A stretch of 9,272 nt of DNA from an uncultured Amylibacter sp. (lineage in GTDB: Bacteria; Pseudomonadota; Alphaproteobacteria; Rhodobacterales; Rhodobacteraceae), in the NCBI GenBank assembly GCA_937944065.1, contig CALDZS010000235.1, positions 1 to 9,272 of the forward strand, written 5' to 3'. The translations under genes were made by a program, and so were the position numbers. Below, piece after piece: positions 7,251 through 9,272 of this stretch. Position 1 is the stretch's first letter. Every line of letters starts with the position of its first letter. The notes beneath the pieces are model-generated. The model worked only from the letters and a program-made list of their open reading frames with translations. It ran no database searches and had not been told where the DNA came from.

Positions 7251-7735
7251 CCCAGCAACTCGCTACCTCAGTACTCTCAGCCGCGCGTGCAGCAGGGCTG
7301 CATATTGCCACGGCTGAAAGCTGCACTGGCGGTATGATTGCAGCTGCCCTAACAGATATCGCGGGATCATCTGATGTTTTTGACCGCGGGTTTGTAACTT
7401 ATTCGAATGCGGCTAAGAAGCAAATGATCGGGGTGTCCGAAATAACGCTCAGCGAACATGGCGCTGTGTCTGAACAGATCGCGGCTGAAATGGCAGTCGG
7501 GGCCTTGGAAAACTCTGACGCCGATATCGCTGTTTCGGTGACTGGTATCGCTGGCCCCGGCGGGTCAGAACATAAACCTGAAGGGCGGGTGTGTTTTGGA
7601 ATTGCGACCAAGGGCCAGCCTGCATTTACCGAAACAATTGAATTCACCGCACTTGGCCGCGCGGCTGTGCGTGACGCGACCACTATACATGCGCTCAAGC
7701 TACTGCTCAAAACCATCAAGAATATGAGCGCCTAA
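7247..7735 (+). CDS. CinA C-terminal domain protein / nicotinamide-nucleotide amidase (PncC type)
   Basis: This 162-residue protein is only the CinA C-terminal domain. Members of the family deamidate nicotinamide mononucleotide to nicotinate mononucleotide in pyridine nucleotide salvage. Visible motifs are TAESCTGGMIA at 22-32 with the likely catalytic Ser25, RGFVTYSNAAKKQMIGV at 47-63 with the conserved Tyr and Lys, GAVSEQIAAEMA at 72-83 and SVTGIAGPGGSEHKPEGRV at 97-115. There is no N-terminal MoCF-like domain, so it is the short PncC/YgaD form rather than full CinA. The start overlaps the pgpA stop (ATGA at 7247-7250), with no clear Shine-Dalgarno, which suggests coupled translation. Amidase activity is family knowledge; a role in competence should not be assumed. 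Confidence 0.92.
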   Translation: MTQQLATSVLSAARAAGLHIATAESCTGGMIAAALTDIAGSSDVFDRGFVTYSNAAKKQMIGVSEITLSEHGAVSEQIAAEMAVGALENSDADIAVSVTGIAGPGGSEHKPEGRVCFGIATKGQPAFTETIEFTALGRAAVRDATTIHALKLLLKTIKNMSA

Positions 7736-7825
7736 CAAACTGCCATCTTTTTCAGCAGTGAGTGCTTTCATTGTCTATTTTTTAGGCAACCAAGGATATC
7801 GACAGCTGGTCACTACATCAAACTC

Positions 7826-7854
7826 TGTCCATTGTTGCTGCACTTTTGTTTAAA
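7826..7854 (+). promoter_or_regulatory. Weak candidate sigma70-type promoter before amtB
   Basis: TGTCCA (7826-7831), a 17-nt spacer and TTTAAA (7849-7854) give a poor -35 and a partial -10. If real, +1 would lie near 7861, just at the GC palindrome. A weak core promoter would fit a gene that needs an activator such as NtrC. No sigma54-type GG-N10-GC pair was found on the plus strand in 7736-7898. This is the best candidate, not a firm call. Confidence 0.25.
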
Positions 7855-7861
7855 CCCGCAA

Positions 7862-7874
7862 CGCCCTTAGGGCG
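7862..7874. repeat. GC-rich palindrome in the amtB upstream region
   Basis: CGCCC-TTA-GGGCG is a perfect 5-bp inverted repeat, or 6 bp around a single central T. It ends 24 nt before the amtB start and just upstream of its ribosome binding site. No T-run follows, so it is not an intrinsic terminator. It may be an operator or a small leader hairpin. No known regulator motif could be assigned. Confidence 0.35.
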
Positions 7875-7898
7875 ACTAAATTAAAAGAGGGTTTTCAA

Positions 7899-9104
7899 AT
7901 GAACGGTGCAGATACAGCTTGGATTATCGTCGCGACGGCGTTGGTTCTATTTATGACACTTCCAGGGCTCGCGCTGTTTTATGGTGGCCTTGTACGTGCG
8001 CGCAACGTCCTGTCGGTCTTTATGCAGTGTTTTGGCATTGCATGCCTCATGTCAATCTTATGGCTGGCATTTGGCTATTCGATCGCGTTCGGCGACGGCA
8101 ATTTGATCTGGGGCGGTTTGGGTAAATCGTTCTTGAATGGTATCACTGCTGACACGGTTTCTGGTACAATCCCAGAAGTTTTATTCTTTGCCTTTCAAAT
8201 GACCTTCGCAATCATCACCCCTGCTCTGATCGTTGGGGCCTATGTGGAACGCATTGGGTTTGGTTTTGTCATGGCTTTCTCAGCCGCTTGGATGTTGTTG
8301 GTTTATGCGCCCGTAACACATTGGATCTGGGGTGGTGGCTTATTGTCAGGCGCCGAGGGTGCGTTATTCACCGCAGGTGTCAAAGACTTTGCAGGTGGTA
8401 TCGTTGTGCATGAAACGGCTGGTCTGGCGGCACTCGTTGTCGCGTTTTTCCTTGGTCCGCGCAGACGTATGAATGTTCCACCCCACAATCCTGGCTTTGT
8501 CATGCTGGGTGCAGCCATGTTGTGGGTTGGTTGGTTTGGCTTTAACGGCGGATCACAGCTGGCCGCTGATGGCGGTGCTGCGATGGCAATCACCGTCACG
8601 CATATCTCTGCGGCAACCGCATCGCTTACGTGGGCGCTGTACGAACGTATTAAATACGGCAAAGCGTCGTTGGTCGGTATGGTTACCGGTACGATCGCGG
8701 GTCTTGCGTCCATCACTCCCGCATCAGGTTTTGTCGGTCCCGTTGAGGCCATGTTCATTGGCGCTGTCGCTGGTGTCTTGTGCCAAGTGGCCTGTGGCTG
8801 GGTCAAGAAGGGCCTAAAAATCGACGACACTTTGGATGTGTTCGCGGTTCACGGCCTAGGCGGTATGTTCGGCACGATCATGATAGCTGTCTTCGGAACA
8901 GTTTTTGCCAAAGAAGGTTACGAAGGTGTTTGGGCTGCGCAATTAGGCGGTTTGCTAGTTGTGGGTATCTTCACTTTGGTAATGACGACAATCATTGTTA
9001 AGCTTGTCGGGCTAGTATTTGCCATCCGTGTGGACGAGGAATCAGAGGTTAACGGCCTTGATCTATCCACCCACGGTGAACGCGCATACGACATGGCATC
9101 CTAA
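7899..9104 (+). CDS. amtB: Ammonium transporter (Amt family)
   Basis: This inner-membrane channel takes up ammonium and is usually made under nitrogen limitation. The 401 residues show the Amt core from the first membrane helix (about 7-30): MTLPGLALFYGGLVRARN at 19-36, QMTFAIITPALI at 100-111 with the likely Phe gate residue 103, HWIWGGG at 141-147, KDFAGGIVVHETAG at 162-175 with Asp163 and pore His171, WFGFNGGS at 212-219 with Phe215, and DVFAVHGLGG at 313-322 with pore His318. The tail ends HGERAYDMAS, the usual PII-interacting C-terminus. There is no extra signal peptide before the first helix. AGAGG lies about 8 nt before the ATG, a good ribosome site. No glnK is adjacent. It could equally be the second, glnK-unlinked paralogue (AmtY-like) known in Rhodobacter. 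Confidence 0.95.
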   Translation: MNGADTAWIIVATALVLFMTLPGLALFYGGLVRARNVLSVFMQCFGIACLMSILWLAFGYSIAFGDGNLIWGGLGKSFLNGITADTVSGTIPEVLFFAFQMTFAIITPALIVGAYVERIGFGFVMAFSAAWMLLVYAPVTHWIWGGGLLSGAEGALFTAGVKDFAGGIVVHETAGLAALVVAFFLGPRRRMNVPPHNPGFVMLGAAMLWVGWFGFNGGSQLAADGGAAMAITVTHISAATASLTWALYERIKYGKASLVGMVTGTIAGLASITPASGFVGPVEAMFIGAVAGVLCQVACGWVKKGLKIDDTLDVFAVHGLGGMFGTIMIAVFGTVFAKEGYEGVWAAQLGGLLVVGIFTLVMTTIIVKLVGLVFAIRVDEESEVNGLDLSTHGERAYDMAS

Positions 9105-9124
9105 GCTACATCGAAACAAATCAA

Positions 9125-9160
9125 AAACGCCCTCGACCAAGTCGGGGGCGTTTCATTTTT
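9125..9160. terminator. Hairpin terminator after amtB, probably bidirectional
   Basis: A 13-bp stem (9125-9137 with 9141-9153), with one T-G wobble and the 3-nt loop CAA, is followed by CATTTTT on the plus strand. It begins 21 nt after the amtB stop. On the minus strand the same stem ends in a run of five T (complement of 9123-9127), so it can also end the convergent gene, whose TGA overlaps the stem base. Confidence 0.88.
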
Positions 9161-9272
9161 CAAACAAACCCGTTTCATAACCATCGATGGTTTTCACGTT
9201 CTTTTTGCGCCAAAACTCTTCAACACCCTCAGCACCTAGTTCATCGAAATACGGAACTAATTCGTCATGTAC
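9153..9272 (-). CDS. 3' end of an unidentified convergent gene (partial)
   Basis: The minus strand is open from the right edge for 39 codons and stops with TGA at 9155-9153. There is no start codon in the window. The visible C-terminus is charged, with stretches such as DELGAEGVEEFWRKKN and ends GYETGLFEK; it has no membrane segment. I do not recognise the family. Support for it being a real gene comes from the unbroken frame, acceptable codon use, and a shared terminator placed exactly at its stop. The reading could be chance over such a short length. Confidence 0.6.
   Translation of the reverse strand, partial: VHDELVPYFDELGAEGVEEFWRKKNVKTIDGYETGLFEK

Noticed and set aside
7739..7783. Possible terminator after cinA (ACTGC...GCAGT followed later by a T-run)
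   Set aside because: The stem is only 5 bp with an 11-nt loop, and the T-run begins well downstream, so it does not form a convincing intrinsic terminator.
7834..7862. GTTGC...GCAAC inverted repeat before amtB
   Set aside because: Five-base arms 19 nt apart are expected by chance in a region of this size.
7736..7898. Sigma54 (-24/-12) promoter before amtB
   Set aside because: No GG-N10-GC pair with flanking consensus was found on the plus strand; it would also not fit a GAFTGA-less NtrC.
8303..8830. 175-codon minus-strand open frame opposite amtB
   Set aside because: Proline- and alanine-rich translation typical of an antisense shadow of a membrane protein gene; no motif or promoter.
1..9272. 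Mobile elements, CRISPR arrays, tRNA/rRNA genes or a defence system
   Set aside because: No direct-repeat arrays, transposase-like frames, cloverleaf sequences or defence-related proteins were seen; every long gene belongs to a core metabolic or regulatory family.

Overview
The window reads as chromosomal core DNA of an alphaproteobacterium of the Rhodobacterales (roseobacter type). The reasons are the gene order dusB(nifR3)-ntrB-ntrC-ntrY, the fused ispDF gene beside it, an NtrC without the GAFTGA loop as known from Rhodobacter capsulatus, and roughly even base composition (one hand-counted line was about 52% G+C). No insertion sequence, phage gene, CRISPR array, tRNA or rRNA was seen.

Layout. 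Positions 1-5534, all on the minus strand and transcribed right to left, hold a nitrogen-regulation operon: dusB (tRNA dihydrouridine synthase), ntrB (cytoplasmic sensor kinase), ntrC (response regulator) and ntrY (membrane sensor kinase). ntrY is cut by the left edge after 677 codons, and ntrX is expected beyond it. The genes are tightly packed: dusB and ntrB share one base, ntrB and ntrC are 4 nt apart, and 42 nt separate ntrC from ntrY. An 8-bp inverted repeat with an FNR-like core sits across the ntrC stop.

Positions 5535-5623 form a short divergent control region. Two back-to-back sigma70-type promoters can be read there. In both, the -10 box ends exactly 6 nt before an ATG, which predicts leaderless mRNAs for dusB and for ispDF. 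Positions 5624-7735, on the plus strand, hold ispDF-pgpA-cinA: isoprenoid precursor synthesis, phosphatidylglycerol synthesis and pyridine nucleotide salvage, with a 4-nt gap and then an ATGA overlap. Positions 7736-7898 are a 163-nt intergenic region with a GC palindrome before amtB. amtB (7899-9104) is a complete ammonium channel without an adjacent glnK. It ends at a strong hairpin terminator that probably also serves a convergent, unidentified gene running in from the right edge.

How it fits together. NtrB/NtrC sense and respond to nitrogen status through PII proteins, NtrY/NtrX form a second linked two-component pair, and AmtB is a typical output of nitrogen limitation. A nitrogen gene therefore lies on each side of the ispDF-pgpA-cinA block. 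I found no clearly new system. The points most worth checking are the paired leaderless promoters, the GAFTGA-less NtrC, the FNR-like palindrome at ntrC/ntrY and the palindrome before amtB.
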